A DNA stretch of 64,000 nucleotides from Morganella sibonii (GTDB lineage: Bacteria; Pseudomonadota; Gammaproteobacteria; Enterobacterales; Enterobacteriaceae). A program made the position numbers and the translations under genes. Below are positions 8,836-18,408 of the stretch, one piece after another. The stretch lies in the NCBI RefSeq assembly GCF_040560245.1, contig NZ_JAKMWP010000012.1; one strand, given 5' to 3'. Positions within the stretch are counted from its first letter, which is position 1; each line of letters starts with the position of its first letter. A model generated the notes under the pieces. The model ran no database searches. It was not told where the DNA came from and saw only the letters and a list, made by a program, of their open reading frames with translations.

Positions 8836-10662
8836 GTGTCTACCGCTGAAGTCATCAATACCCTGCCCGACGCTGACGCTATCCTGCGCCAGGTCTTTGG
8901 TTATCAGCAATTCCGAGCCGGACAATCCGATATTATCGATACCGTGACCGGCGGACGCGATTGTCTGGTGGTCATGCCGACGGGCGGCGGGAAATCACTG
9001 TGTTACCAGATTCCGGCACTGATGCTGCCGGGGCTGACAGTGGTGGTGTCACCGCTGATTTCCCTGATGAAAGATCAGGTCGATCAGCTGCGTCTGCTGG
9101 GTGTCGATGCCGGTTATCTGAACTCGGCGCAGACTCCGCAGGAACAGCAGCAGGTACTGGAAGGGTGTCACAGCAACCGTATCAAACTGTTGTATGTGGC
9201 GCCGGAACGCCTGCTGATGAGCAGCTTTATCCGCCAGTTACAGCAGTGGCAGCCATCGCTGCTGGCGGTGGATGAAGCACACTGTATCTCACAATGGGGT
9301 CATGATTTCCGTCCGGAATACTGTGCGATAGGCGAGCTTCGCCAGCATTTGCCGGGTGTGCCGGTGATTGCCCTGACAGCGACTGCCGATAACACCACGC
9401 GCTCTGATATCTGCTCTCGGCTGCGCCTCAGCGACCCTTTGATCCACATCAGCAGCTTTGACCGCCCGAATATCCGTTACACGCTGGTGGAAAAATATAA
9501 AGCGTTTGATCAGCTCTGGATGTTTGTCCGCGGTCAGAAAGGCCAGTGCGGCATTATTTACTGTAACAGCCGTAATAAAGTGGAAGATGTCGCCGCCCGT
9601 CTGCAAAAACGCGGGCTGAGTGTCGCGGCGTATCATGCTGGTCTGGATAATTCACAGCGTGAATGGGTTCAGGATGCCTTCCTCAAGGACAACTTGCAGG
9701 TTGTGGTGGCCACGGTGGCGTTCGGGATGGGGATTAACAAATCCAACGTCCGGTTTGTCGCGCACTTTGATATCCCGCGCAATATTGAATCTTATTACCA
9801 GGAAACCGGCCGCGCCGGACGTGACGGCGTCAGTGCGGAAGCGGTTCTGTTTTATGATCCGGCAGATATGGCATGGCTGCGCCGCTGTCTGGATGAAAAA
9901 CCGGCCGGACCGCAGAAAGATATCGAACAGCATAAACTGAATGCGATGGGCGCCTTTGCCCAGGCTCAGACCTGCCGCCGTCTGGTATTACTGAATTATT
10001 TCGGCGAAAACCGCCAGACGCCGTGCGGTAACTGCGATATCTGCCTTGATCCGCCGAAACAGTATGACGGGCTGCTTGAGGCTCAGCAGGCGTTATCCTG
10101 TATCTACCGCGCCGGACAGCGCTTTGGTCTGGGGTATATTGTGGATGTGCTGCGCGGCTCAAATAACCAGCGGATCCGCGAATACGGGCACGATAAACTC
10201 GCGGTTTACGGTATCGGCAAAGACAAAAGCCAGGAGCACTGGGTCAGTGTGCTGCGCCAGCTGATCCACTTAGGGCTGATAACGCAAAACATCGCAAATT
10301 ATTCTGCGTTACAATTAACCGAGTCCGCCCGTCCGGTGCTGCGGGGCGAAGTACCGCTGCAACTCGCGGTACCGCGGATACAGAATATCAAACCGCGCCA
10401 GACCGCCCGCAGTTACGGTGGTAATTACGACAAAAAACTGTTCGCGAAACTGCGCAAGCTGCGCAAATCCATCGCTGACGAAGAAAATATCCCGCCGTTT
10501 GTGGTCTTTAACGATGCCACACTGATTGAAATGGCGGAGCAGTGCCCGGTCAGGGCAAATGATTTACTCTTGATAAATGGCGTCGGAGAGCGGAAACTGG
10601 AACGATTCGGCGATGCATTTATGGCCCTTATCCGCGAGCATCTTACCGGATTAGATGACTAG
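8836..10662 (+). CDS. recQ: ATP-dependent DNA helicase RecQ
   Basis: 3'-5' SF2 helicase of the RecF recombination pathway. The 608-residue protein has Walker A PTGGGKS (Lys53), DEAH box VDEAHCISQWGHDFRPEY, the RecQ motif ETGRAGRDG, an RQC zinc site with C..CGNCDIC near 380-400 and a C-terminal HRDC domain (about 530-605). The start is a GTG at 8836 with GAGGA five bases upstream; no nearer ATG fits. It is followed closely by pldB. Confidence 0.97.
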   Translation: MSTAEVINTLPDADAILRQVFGYQQFRAGQSDIIDTVTGGRDCLVVMPTGGGKSLCYQIPALMLPGLTVVVSPLISLMKDQVDQLRLLGVDAGYLNSAQTPQEQQQVLEGCHSNRIKLLYVAPERLLMSSFIRQLQQWQPSLLAVDEAHCISQWGHDFRPEYCAIGELRQHLPGVPVIALTATADNTTRSDICSRLRLSDPLIHISSFDRPNIRYTLVEKYKAFDQLWMFVRGQKGQCGIIYCNSRNKVEDVAARLQKRGLSVAAYHAGLDNSQREWVQDAFLKDNLQVVVATVAFGMGINKSNVRFVAHFDIPRNIESYYQETGRAGRDGVSAEAVLFYDPADMAWLRRCLDEKPAGPQKDIEQHKLNAMGAFAQAQTCRRLVLLNYFGENRQTPCGNCDICLDPPKQYDGLLEAQQALSCIYRAGQRFGLGYIVDVLRGSNNQRIREYGHDKLAVYGIGKDKSQEHWVSVLRQLIHLGLITQNIANYSALQLTESARPVLRGEVPLQLAVPRIQNIKPRQTARSYGGNYDKKLFAKLRKLRKSIADEENIPPFVVFNDATLIEMAEQCPVRANDLLLINGVGERKLERFGDAFMALIREHLTGLDD

Positions 10663-10673
10663 AGGAGCACCCT

Positions 10674-11675
10674 ATGCTGCCACCGGACACCCTGAAAGCA
10701 AGCTGGCTGGAACGCGAAGCGGAGTATTCGGCTTTCGTTAACGGCCCGTTACTTGATTTCTGGAACCGGCGGGATGAGCGGACATTTCAGGGCGCGGATG
10801 ATGTCACTATCCGTTATGTGCAGTTTACCGATCCTGCGCATGACAAAGTGCTGGTGATCAGTTCCGGACGCAGTGAAAGCTACGTCAAATATCCGGAAGT
10901 GCTGTACGATTTTTTCCACCTCGGTTTTGATGTCTTTATTATGGATCACCGGGGACAGGGGCTTTCCGGCCGGATGCTGGATGACCCGCAAAAAGGCCAT
11001 GTCGAACGTTTCGACGACTATATTGATGATTTTTCTCAGTTCACGAAAATCGCGCTGGCGGAGAAAGATTATGCGTACCGCTATGCACTGGCACACTCGA
11101 TGGGCAGTGCGATACTCGGCGGTTATCTGTTACGCGAGCCGGATACTTTCCGTGCCGCGGTGTTATGTGCCCCGATGTTCGGCATTAATTTACCGATGCC
11201 GATGTGGCTGGCCAATATGATTGTGAACCGCGCCGATAAACGGCCGTCGGAACGCAATGAGTATGCGGTATCAACCGGGAAGTGGCAGCCGTTGCCGTTT
11301 TTAATCAACATGCTGACACACAGTTATCCGCGGTACCGGCGTTACCTGCGCTGTTATGCTGACTATCCTGCTTTACGTCTCGGCGGACCCACGTATCACT
11401 GGTTACGCGAAAGCATTGATATCGGACAGAAGATAATTGCGCGGGCGGGAGAGATAAACACCCCGCTGATGGTGCTGATGGCATCAGAAGATAAGGTGGT
11501 GGACAATCGGGAGTTGCTGGCTTTCTGCGAAAACCGCCGTAAAGCCCGGACAGGACAAGAAGAAGAACATATGCCTCTGACGTTTGAGGGAGCTTATCAC
11601 GAGATCCTGTTCGAAGAAGACGCGTTGCGCGCTGTCGCGCTCAATGCGATTTGTCATTTTTTCGGACTCCACTAA
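10674..11675 (+). CDS. pldB: Lysophospholipase L2
   Basis: Alpha/beta hydrolase of the monoacylglycerol lipase/lysophospholipase group that removes the acyl chain from lysophospholipids. The 333-residue product contains the nucleophile elbow AHSMGS (Ser near 144) and an upstream DHRGQGLS segment; a late AYHEIL supplies the likely catalytic His. It starts 11 bases after recQ with an AGGAG site and precedes yigL, the E. coli order. Confidence 0.92.
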   Translation: MLPPDTLKASWLEREAEYSAFVNGPLLDFWNRRDERTFQGADDVTIRYVQFTDPAHDKVLVISSGRSESYVKYPEVLYDFFHLGFDVFIMDHRGQGLSGRMLDDPQKGHVERFDDYIDDFSQFTKIALAEKDYAYRYALAHSMGSAILGGYLLREPDTFRAAVLCAPMFGINLPMPMWLANMIVNRADKRPSERNEYAVSTGKWQPLPFLINMLTHSYPRYRRYLRCYADYPALRLGGPTYHWLRESIDIGQKIIARAGEINTPLMVLMASEDKVVDNRELLAFCENRRKARTGQEEEHMPLTFEGAYHEILFEEDALRAVALNAICHFFGLH

Positions 11676-11696
11676 TCAATTTTCAGGAATTTGCAT

Positions 11697-12500
11697 ATGT
11701 ATCATGTGGTTGCTTCAGATTTAGACGGAACATTATTATCACCTGCCCACAGTTTAACCCCCTATACCAAGGAAACTCTCCGCCTGCTGACCATCAATAA
11801 AGGCGTGCATTTTGTTTTTGCCACCGGCCGCCATCATGTGGATGTGGCGCAGATCCGTGATGCGCTGGGAATTGATGCGTTTATGATCACCTCCAATGGC
11901 GCGCGGGTACACAACACCAAAGGTGAGCTGGTATTCAGTCATGATGTGGACCCGGATGTGGTCCGCGAGCTGTGCCTGATGGAGTTTGATAATCCGGATA
12001 TCCTCACCAACTATTACCGCGGTGACGGCTGGATGATCAACCGGGAAAGCCCTGAACAGAAAGAGTTTTTCCAGGAATCTGTTTTTATGTATGAACTGTT
12101 CGACCGCAATGATTTCCCGGTTGATCAGGTCTGTAAAGTCTACTTCACCTGTGATGATCACGAGAAACTTGTCGCGCTGGAAGCAAAAATCCGTGTGCGT
12201 TTCGGTAACAGAGTGAATGTCAGTTTCTCGCTGCGCAGCTGCCTGGAAGTGATGGCCGGTGGCGTCTCAAAAGGTGAGGCACTGCAGCAGGTCGCAGAAT
12301 CACTGGGTTACCGTCTGAATGACTGCATCGCTTTCGGTGATGGTATGAATGACCGCGAAATGCTGGAAATGGCCGGAAAAGGCTGCATTATGGCGGGAGC
12401 GCATCAGCGTCTGAAAGATATTCTGCCGGAGATGGAAGTGATCGGTTCTAATGCGGATGACGCCGTCGCCCATTATCTGCGCCGGTTATATCAGCAGTAA
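11697..12500 (+). CDS. yigL: HAD-family sugar/pyridoxal phosphatase YigL
   Basis: Cof-type HAD phosphatase; the E. coli homologue acts on phosphosugars and pyridoxal phosphate and matters in sugar-phosphate stress. Motif I is SDLDGTLLSP near residue 8, the cap domain is in the middle, and motif IV is FGDGMNDREML near 215. I use the ATG at 11697 (MYHVVASD, 267 residues), eight bases after AGGA; a TTG six bases earlier is less likely. A terminator follows. Confidence 0.95.
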   Translation: MYHVVASDLDGTLLSPAHSLTPYTKETLRLLTINKGVHFVFATGRHHVDVAQIRDALGIDAFMITSNGARVHNTKGELVFSHDVDPDVVRELCLMEFDNPDILTNYYRGDGWMINRESPEQKEFFQESVFMYELFDRNDFPVDQVCKVYFTCDDHEKLVALEAKIRVRFGNRVNVSFSLRSCLEVMAGGVSKGEALQQVAESLGYRLNDCIAFGDGMNDREMLEMAGKGCIMAGAHQRLKDILPEMEVIGSNADDAVAHYLRRLYQQ

Positions 12501-12525
12501 TTGTGATATTCAGATCAACAGAAAG

Positions 12526-12557
12526 CCGCCGGATGTTATTCTTCCAGCGGTTTTTTT
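12526..12557 (+). terminator. Terminator after yigL
   Basis: Stem CCGCCGG (12526-12532) with CCAGCGG (12544-12550), one mismatch, followed by seven T. Located 25 bases after the yigL stop. Confidence 0.75.
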
Positions 12558-12583
12558 CTTTCAGATTGCAATAATCGGTAGTA

Positions 12584-13030
12584 TTAATAATCTGCATCTT
12601 TACCATTAAATAAATTAGCCATAGCCATTGCTGTTTCGGAGGTAGTTAAAATATCTTTTAATGTTAGCTTTAAAATCTCTATTGTATTACAAGAAAACTC
12701 TTCGTTTTTATATTGTATTACTACAGGAAAACCAGTTGATTTATTTATAGAGAATAGACACAGTAGATAATCTATTTTTTGATTGGCTTTACTTTTAAGA
12801 TAAATGGCTTTTTCATACCTAGAATTACTTAAAATATCCGATATGGTTTTTAATTCGTTGCTAGATTTGTTAGGTCTTATTTCTGCGTATACAACACTTT
12901 CAGTTGGCTCTTTAATTAAGTCAAGGATTTCTAATATCTCTTTCTCGATATTTTTCTTTATCTCAACAATATCTAACGCATTTTGAAAAGAGCTTCTAAT
13001 AGAATTTAGGATGTCGTTGTTATCACTCAT
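12584..13030 (-). CDS. Unknown protein, second gene of an AT-rich two-gene island
   Basis: I do not recognise this 148-residue protein. It begins MSDNNDILNSIRSSF, has an amphipathic helical N-terminal half rich in Glu, Lys and Ile, then a mixed alpha/beta segment (YLLCLFSINKSTGFPVVIQY) and no signal peptide or membrane helix. The ATG at 13030 overlaps the end of the upstream phosphoesterase gene by eight bases (ATGAGTGA), so the two are translationally coupled and probably cooperate. Composition is clearly more AT-rich than the flanking housekeeping genes. The gene is absent from the neighbourhood in E. coli. Confidence 0.75.
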   Translation of the reverse strand: MSDNNDILNSIRSSFQNALDIVEIKKNIEKEILEILDLIKEPTESVVYAEIRPNKSSNELKTISDILSNSRYEKAIYLKSKANQKIDYLLCLFSINKSTGFPVVIQYKNEEFSCNTIEILKLTLKDILTTSETAMAMANLFNGKDADY

Positions 13031-13916
13031 AATGTAATCCGCAAAAAATAGGTAAATGGTCAAAGTTATCTAAATACACCACGTCAGAGACCGTATTGTC
13101 AATGTCACTGATCACTTTATGGCAATCTGTACTATTGATAATAAGCTTAAGATTATCGTCGTTTTGTGTCACAAAAGAAGATGAAAAAATCATCTGATCA
13201 AATACATACCACCGGTTAGAGGAAGGTGCATTATAGTAATAAGTACCGATATTATTGTACAAACCATCAGACAAAATTTTCCAGAACGGGTTAAAGAGCA
13301 ATCTTTTTCTTTTTTCTATCAGGTGAAAATCCCTGGTGGCAAAGAGCTTTTTGCGTAATGCATAGGAGTAAGGTTGTGCATTATAATCACCCATACAAAT
13401 TATTCTGGCATCTATATTGTCATCCAGAATTTTATTAATATCATTTCTTATATAAGTAGCAATACTTTCGCGGACAGATTCATTATTTCTGAGTTTTGAC
13501 GGCCAGTGTGATAAGTAAAAAACTATCTCATCACTGTTTTTTAATTCTTTAAAAATGACCTTTACACCCGCACGTAATGATTTTCCATCCGGCTGAACTT
13601 CAGTCAGGTGAGTATGAGCTACGTAAGATAATTTCTCAGGATTATAAATAACAGAGATATCGATAATAACACGTCCGACACGGCTGGTCAGATCAATAAA
13701 TGTAAGCTTTTCTTTTTTTGCAAGATCGTTAAGAAAGAAGGATTCATCTTCAGATACTTCACAAAGTGCGAAAAAATCAAGATCCCGCTGCTGAATGAAC
13801 TGCGTTATATAATTACCTACTAAAGTAATAGCGTCAGTTCTTTTTGTCTCATGGGAGCGTATTGGCGGAGATATACCAATATTCCACCATCCTAAATTTA
13901 ACTTACTTGTATTCAT
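13023..13916 (-). CDS. Endonuclease/exonuclease/phosphatase-family protein
   Basis: 297-residue protein with the full motif series of the EEP (DNase I/ExoIII-like) metal-dependent phosphoesterases: Asn12 in GWWNIG, Glu53 in ALCEVSE, His137 in LSHWPS, Asp177 and Asn179 in MGDYNAQP, and the terminal Asp286-His287 in FDHLPIF. No signal peptide, so it is probably cytoplasmic. Substrate (DNA, RNA or a phospholipid/phosphoester) cannot be decided. It is coupled to the small downstream gene and lies in an AT-rich island between yigL and mscM, so it was probably acquired horizontally. The ribosome site is weak. Confidence 0.82.
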   Translation of the reverse strand: MNTSKLNLGWWNIGISPPIRSHETKRTDAITLVGNYITQFIQQRDLDFFALCEVSEDESFFLNDLAKKEKLTFIDLTSRVGRVIIDISVIYNPEKLSYVAHTHLTEVQPDGKSLRAGVKVIFKELKNSDEIVFYLSHWPSKLRNNESVRESIATYIRNDINKILDDNIDARIICMGDYNAQPYSYALRKKLFATRDFHLIEKRKRLLFNPFWKILSDGLYNNIGTYYYNAPSSNRWYVFDQMIFSSSFVTQNDDNLKLIINSTDCHKVISDIDNTVSDVVYLDNFDHLPIFCGLHYE

Positions 13917-13932
13917 TTTATTTAAAATGGTT

Positions 13933-13997
13933 GCCAGATAATCTATTTAAGATGAAGAATCACTGTCAGCAGTATATCTTAAATTTTATTATCTGGC
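13933..13997. repeat. 65-bp nested inverted repeat at the island edge
   Basis: Outer arms GCCAGATAAT (13933-13942) and ATTATCTGGC (13988-13997), inner arms ATTTAAGAT (13945-13953) and ATCTTAAAT (13976-13984). All are perfect, separated by a 2/3-base internal bulge and a 22-base centre. It lies between the mscM stop and the start of the AT-rich phosphoesterase gene. There is no T-run, so it is not a classical terminator. Confidence 0.7.
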
Positions 13998-14008
13998 TTT
14001 ACCGGTTA

Positions 14009-17000
14009 TCACAACCCGCCTGATTTCCGCATCGGGTTACGGCCCGACAGATTTTTGGTGCCGCTGCGCAGGATGTTACCCACCATATCCACCCGCGCCT
14101 CAAACGGCGGGAACGGCAGGATGATGTTGTTTTCCGCGAAGCTGCGCAGGATATTCTGATGAATTTCATGACGCGCCGGCAGGCGGTGTCCCATTTCAGC
14201 TGCATAAGCACGCAGTTCGAAGATTTGAATACCCTGTTGTAAATCAACCAGGTAGGCTTCCGGATTTGGCGTATCCAAAATCATTGCCGAATCCTGTGCC
14301 GCCATCAGCAGCAGAATAGTGACCTGTTCCGGATTGGCTTCCGCCGGTACCGGGATCGTCAGGACGATACGGGTGACGGTATCCGAGAGCGACCAGTTAA
14401 TAAACTGTTCGGTAATAAAGGCTTTGTTCGGGACGATAATCTCTTTGCGGTCCCAGTCTGTCAGCGTGGTGGCACGGGTGTTGATACGTGTGATGCTGCC
14501 GGTCAGGTCACGGATAGTCACGGTATCGCCGATGCGGATTGGTTTTTCAAACAGGATCATCAGACCGGAAACGATGTTGGCGAAAATTTCCTGTAAACCA
14601 AAGCCCAGCCCGACACCCATCGCTGTCACAAACCACTGCATTTTCGACCATTCAATACCGATCAGCGAGAACCCGACAATCCCCCCGACCAGCGTTATCG
14701 CGTACTTGGTCAGGGTGGTGATGGCGTAACCGGTACCCGGTGTCAGATCCAGGTGCTGTAACAGCGCCAGTTCCAGCAATGCAGGGAGGTTTCGTACCAG
14801 TTGCGTGGTGATGATAATCACCAGAATGGCGACAAAGACAGAGCCGAGTGTGATGGGCTGGAGGGTATCCACGCCGTTAATACTGCTGCTGACATCCCAC
14901 AGCCGGATATTTTCCAGGAAGGAGAACGCGGTATGCAGTTCTGACCAGAGCAGAATACAGGATACCAGAGCAATCATGGTCAGGATGGAGCGGACCAGCC
15001 CGACAGACTGCGCACTGATAGTGTCGAGGTCAATGACCTGCTCTTCAATATCAATCACGCCTTCAGCACTGTTGGCATTGCTGTTCACACTGCTGTCGTC
15101 ATCACTTTTTGCCCGCTGTGCCAGGATTTCAGCACGGCGCTGTTTGGCGCGTTCAAAGGCAATCCGGCGGCGCTGGATCAGCATCCAGCGGGTGATGATG
15201 TTATAAACCACCAGCAGCATAAACCAGATAGCGACCGATGTTTCCAGACGGCCCAGCAGCGCCTGTGAGGTCGCCAGATAGCCGAGCAGAGCCGAAATGG
15301 CCGCCACAACCGGTGCCAGCAGAAGCAGCCACCACATACCTTTGCTGACCGCATTGTCACCGCTGCCGTGACGGTCAAGATAGAGCGGAACCCCCGCACG
15401 GCGCAGGCTGCTGGTAATAATAAACAGTGCGGCACACAGCAGAAGGAAACAAAGGCGGCCGAGTGTCGGGGCAAATTCCCGGTCATTGAAGTATTCGAAG
15501 GTGGTCATTGCCATCATCAGCGGCACAATGACAAAAATAGAAAGCTGATAGAAGCGCATCGCCCGTTTGACACGGGCTTCCGGCCAGCGGAACTGTGCGG
15601 TAAACAGGCCGTTCGGACGGGCAAAGGTTGCACAGAACATAAACAGCCACAGAACCGGCGTGGTGGCGCTGACGCCGTCGCCGATTGCTTTTGCCATCGG
15701 ATACTGCCAGGCATTCTGTAATCCGTAGCCGATAGCCGACCACAGCACCGGCAGCGGCAGAGAGACAAGCACAGACCAGAACAGGGTACGCAGCGTGATA
15801 GAGAAGCGATCCAGTGTTACTTTACCGATACGCTGGCTGGTTCTGTCCAGAAATGCCTGATAATGGCGGCGGTAGTTCAGGCCGAAAATGGCCAGCAGCA
15901 GGGTACCGATAATATAGAGCGAAATCTCTTTGTTCTGCCATGAGAACATTGTTTTGAACGCACCGCCGAGCTGCGCCAGGGTATCCAGAGACAGCAGTTT
16001 GGTCAGGCTGGTCAGTACTTCAATCGGGTAATTAAGAGAAACCGGGGTGGCATCCGCCACCCAGAACAGATAACGGTGTGTATCATCGCGGACTTCAGCC
16101 AGCACATCACTGAGCTGACTGGTGGTTACTTTGAGCTTGGTCAGCTCCAGAATTTCGGTGTCGTAACCGGAGAGCAGGGAACCGAGCAGTTCTTTGCGGT
16201 TGTCAACCAGCTGCTGATACAGCAAGGCCTGATCAGCGGGGAGCGAGGTTGTCTGTGAAGTATCCGGTTCATTATTATCACCGGACAGGGCATCAAGCAT
16301 ATTTTCATATTTCAGACGCTCAACGCGCAGATCGGTGATTTCTTTATCCAGCTGCTGGGGTTTCGGCATATCCGGCAGACGGCTGAGCTGCGCCCGCAGG
16401 GCTTCCCCCAGCGCCGTTGAGCCGTTCAGCCACTGCGCCTGTTCCTGAATGGTACCGAGAACCTGGCGTGCTTTCTGGATATCCGTTGCCGCCTGGCGCT
16501 GCATTTCCCCGATATCACTCATGTGCACGGCCTGATCATTCAGTACCTGTGACAACTCGCGGTTGATATCAACCTGTTCTTTCAGGAACGGCGGTAAATC
16601 ACCGGCCTGTTCAGCCAGCAGTTCGGTACGTTCCAGAGCCAGCTCGGCTTTCTGCTGGCGTTTACCGTTCAGTACACTGCGCAGTTGCTGAAGCTCGAGA
16701 TCCAGCCGCTGATAGCGTTTACGCAGCAGTTCGAGGCGGATGCGGGTCAGTTCCTGGCGGTTATTGGCAGAAAGCTGTGCCAGCTCCAGCTCATTGACTG
16801 TCGCTTTGCGTGCCTGCACTTCTGCTGCGGCCAGTGTGGACTGAGCCTCGGCAAGCGGTGTCAGCGGGGTTGTCAGTCCCTGCTGGCGGGATGTCGCTTC
16901 ATTGAGCAGACGGCGGGCTTCGGACTGCTGCTGAGGCAGAAGTGTCAGAGAATCGCTGATTTCCCGGTTTTTATCCTGTTCCTGCTGTAACTGCCGTCCC

Positions 17001-17371
17001 TGCTCCAGTAACTGTCCGCTGAGCTGGATAGTCTGCTGTTCGAGATCGCTGATAGGGCGGGTGGTCAGAATTTTGGCCGGAGAATCACTCTCTTCCAGCA
17101 GTTGCTGGCGCAGTTCCCTGACCAGCTTCGGGAAGTTATCAATGGTGTCCTGATAGCTCTGTGCCCGCTCATCCGCGGCTTTGCTGTCTGCAAGCCAGTT
17201 CAGGGTCGCCTGTAACGCCTGAGCCATCTCAATATCTTTCGGATCTTTGCTGCTCTCAATCCGCTTGAGTTCCTGGCGGATCTGCGGCTCGTTTATATCC
17301 GATGCCGCATATACCGCTGTCAGCGGGGAGAAAAGAAAAACCGCCAGTAAAAATGAGATAATCAGGCGCAC
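14009..17371 (-). CDS. mscM: Miniconductance mechanosensitive channel MscM (YjeP)
   Basis: Large MscS-superfamily inner-membrane channel that opens on hypo-osmotic shock. The 1120-residue protein has a signal peptide (MRLIISFLLAVFLFSPLTAVYA), a long periplasmic Gln/Leu/Glu-rich coiled-coil region (about 30-460), several membrane helices and a C-terminal MscS core (WFVTAMGVGLGFGLQEIFAN, then FEKPIRIGDTVTI). E. coli YjeP is 1107 residues. It starts 12 bases after psd, the conserved psd-mscM pair. Confidence 0.95.
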   Translation of the reverse strand: MRLIISFLLAVFLFSPLTAVYAASDINEPQIRQELKRIESSKDPKDIEMAQALQATLNWLADSKAADERAQSYQDTIDNFPKLVRELRQQLLEESDSPAKILTTRPISDLEQQTIQLSGQLLEQGRQLQQEQDKNREISDSLTLLPQQQSEARRLLNEATSRQQGLTTPLTPLAEAQSTLAAAEVQARKATVNELELAQLSANNRQELTRIRLELLRKRYQRLDLELQQLRSVLNGKRQQKAELALERTELLAEQAGDLPPFLKEQVDINRELSQVLNDQAVHMSDIGEMQRQAATDIQKARQVLGTIQEQAQWLNGSTALGEALRAQLSRLPDMPKPQQLDKEITDLRVERLKYENMLDALSGDNNEPDTSQTTSLPADQALLYQQLVDNRKELLGSLLSGYDTEILELTKLKVTTSQLSDVLAEVRDDTHRYLFWVADATPVSLNYPIEVLTSLTKLLSLDTLAQLGGAFKTMFSWQNKEISLYIIGTLLLAIFGLNYRRHYQAFLDRTSQRIGKVTLDRFSITLRTLFWSVLVSLPLPVLWSAIGYGLQNAWQYPMAKAIGDGVSATTPVLWLFMFCATFARPNGLFTAQFRWPEARVKRAMRFYQLSIFVIVPLMMAMTTFEYFNDREFAPTLGRLCFLLLCAALFIITSSLRRAGVPLYLDRHGSGDNAVSKGMWWLLLLAPVVAAISALLGYLATSQALLGRLETSVAIWFMLLVVYNIITRWMLIQRRRIAFERAKQRRAEILAQRAKSDDDSSVNSNANSAEGVIDIEEQVIDLDTISAQSVGLVRSILTMIALVSCILLWSELHTAFSFLENIRLWDVSSSINGVDTLQPITLGSVFVAILVIIITTQLVRNLPALLELALLQHLDLTPGTGYAITTLTKYAITLVGGIVGFSLIGIEWSKMQWFVTAMGVGLGFGLQEIFANIVSGLMILFEKPIRIGDTVTIRDLTGSITRINTRATTLTDWDRKEIIVPNKAFITEQFINWSLSDTVTRIVLTIPVPAEANPEQVTILLLMAAQDSAMILDTPNPEAYLVDLQQGIQIFELRAYAAEMGHRLPARHEIHQNILRSFAENNIILPFPPFEARVDMVGNILRSGTKNLSGRNPMRKSGGL

Positions 17372-17383
17372 AGGGAAGAGTCC

Positions 17384-18319
17384 TCAGTTAGTGGCAGCGG
17401 CGTCAGGTTGCGGCGGGCAGTCAGAGCTGTCTTCTGCGTGAGCGTCATCATCCGTTGTGATACAGGTAGCCAGCAGTTCCCCCATACGGGTGGAAACACC
17501 ATTTGCCAGTGCACTGTTCAGTGCAACAGTATCCGCCGGGAACAGGTTGATAACGGTGGAACCGAGTTTAAAGCGGCCCATCTCTTCGCCTTTCTTCAGG
17601 TTTACCGCACAGACACTGTCATGGGCCGGGTAGGTCCAGCGGCGGACAATGCCTTCACGCGGCGGCGTGACCATACCGCACCAGACGGTTTCCATACTGC
17701 CGACAATAGTGGCACCCACCAGAATCTGCACCATCGGGCCGAAAGCGGTATCAAACACACAAATCAGGCGCTCGTTACGGGCAAACAGGTTCGGTACATT
17801 GGCGGCAGTCAGCGGATTGACGGAGAACAGATCGCCCGGAACATAGATCATTTCGCGCAGATGGCCGTCACACGGCATATGCACGCGGTGGTAATCACGC
17901 GGAGATAAGTAAGTGGTCACAAACTGCCCGTTGCGGAACTGATCTGCCAGTTGCCAGTTTCCGGCGAGGAGGGCTTCCAGGGTGTAATTATGCCCTTTGG
18001 CCTGTAAAATCTGATCGTCACGGATAAGCCCCAGCTGACTGATAGTACCGTCAGCCGGCAGCGCCAGAGTTTCACTGCCCTGTACGATCGGACGGACTTC
18101 CTCTTTCAGTGCGCGGATAAAGAATTCATTGAAGGTACTGTAAGCGATAAATTCGCTTTCTTTCGCTTCCTGCATATCCACTTTATAGGCTTTGGCGAAT
18201 GCTTTGATCGCCAGCTGTGTCAGCCAGCCAAGTTTTTTGTTGGCAAAGCGGCCCGCCAGCTGAGTAAGACACTGTTTAGGCAGCAAATATTGTAATTTTA
18301 TTTTAAGAGTATCCAGCAC
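17384..18319 (-). CDS. psd: Phosphatidylserine decarboxylase proenzyme
   Basis: Makes phosphatidylethanolamine from phosphatidylserine at the inner membrane. The 311-residue proenzyme contains the self-cleavage motif LGST at 252-255, where cleavage between Gly253 and Ser254 yields the pyruvoyl prosthetic group, and the catalytic-triad segments PADGTIS and DYHRVHMPCDG. In E. coli the site is at the same residue number. It is the upstream partner of mscM and follows rsgA. Confidence 0.97.
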   Translation of the reverse strand: MLDTLKIKLQYLLPKQCLTQLAGRFANKKLGWLTQLAIKAFAKAYKVDMQEAKESEFIAYSTFNEFFIRALKEEVRPIVQGSETLALPADGTISQLGLIRDDQILQAKGHNYTLEALLAGNWQLADQFRNGQFVTTYLSPRDYHRVHMPCDGHLREMIYVPGDLFSVNPLTAANVPNLFARNERLICVFDTAFGPMVQILVGATIVGSMETVWCGMVTPPREGIVRRWTYPAHDSVCAVNLKKGEEMGRFKLGSTVINLFPADTVALNSALANGVSTRMGELLATCITTDDDAHAEDSSDCPPQPDAAATN

Positions 18320-18408
18320 ATCGACCTCTGGTATTGTTTGTTATCTGCCGGTTTTTCCGGCGAATTCTGAACAAAAGGGGGCTATTGTACCTGTGCTTAT
18401 TGCGCTTG

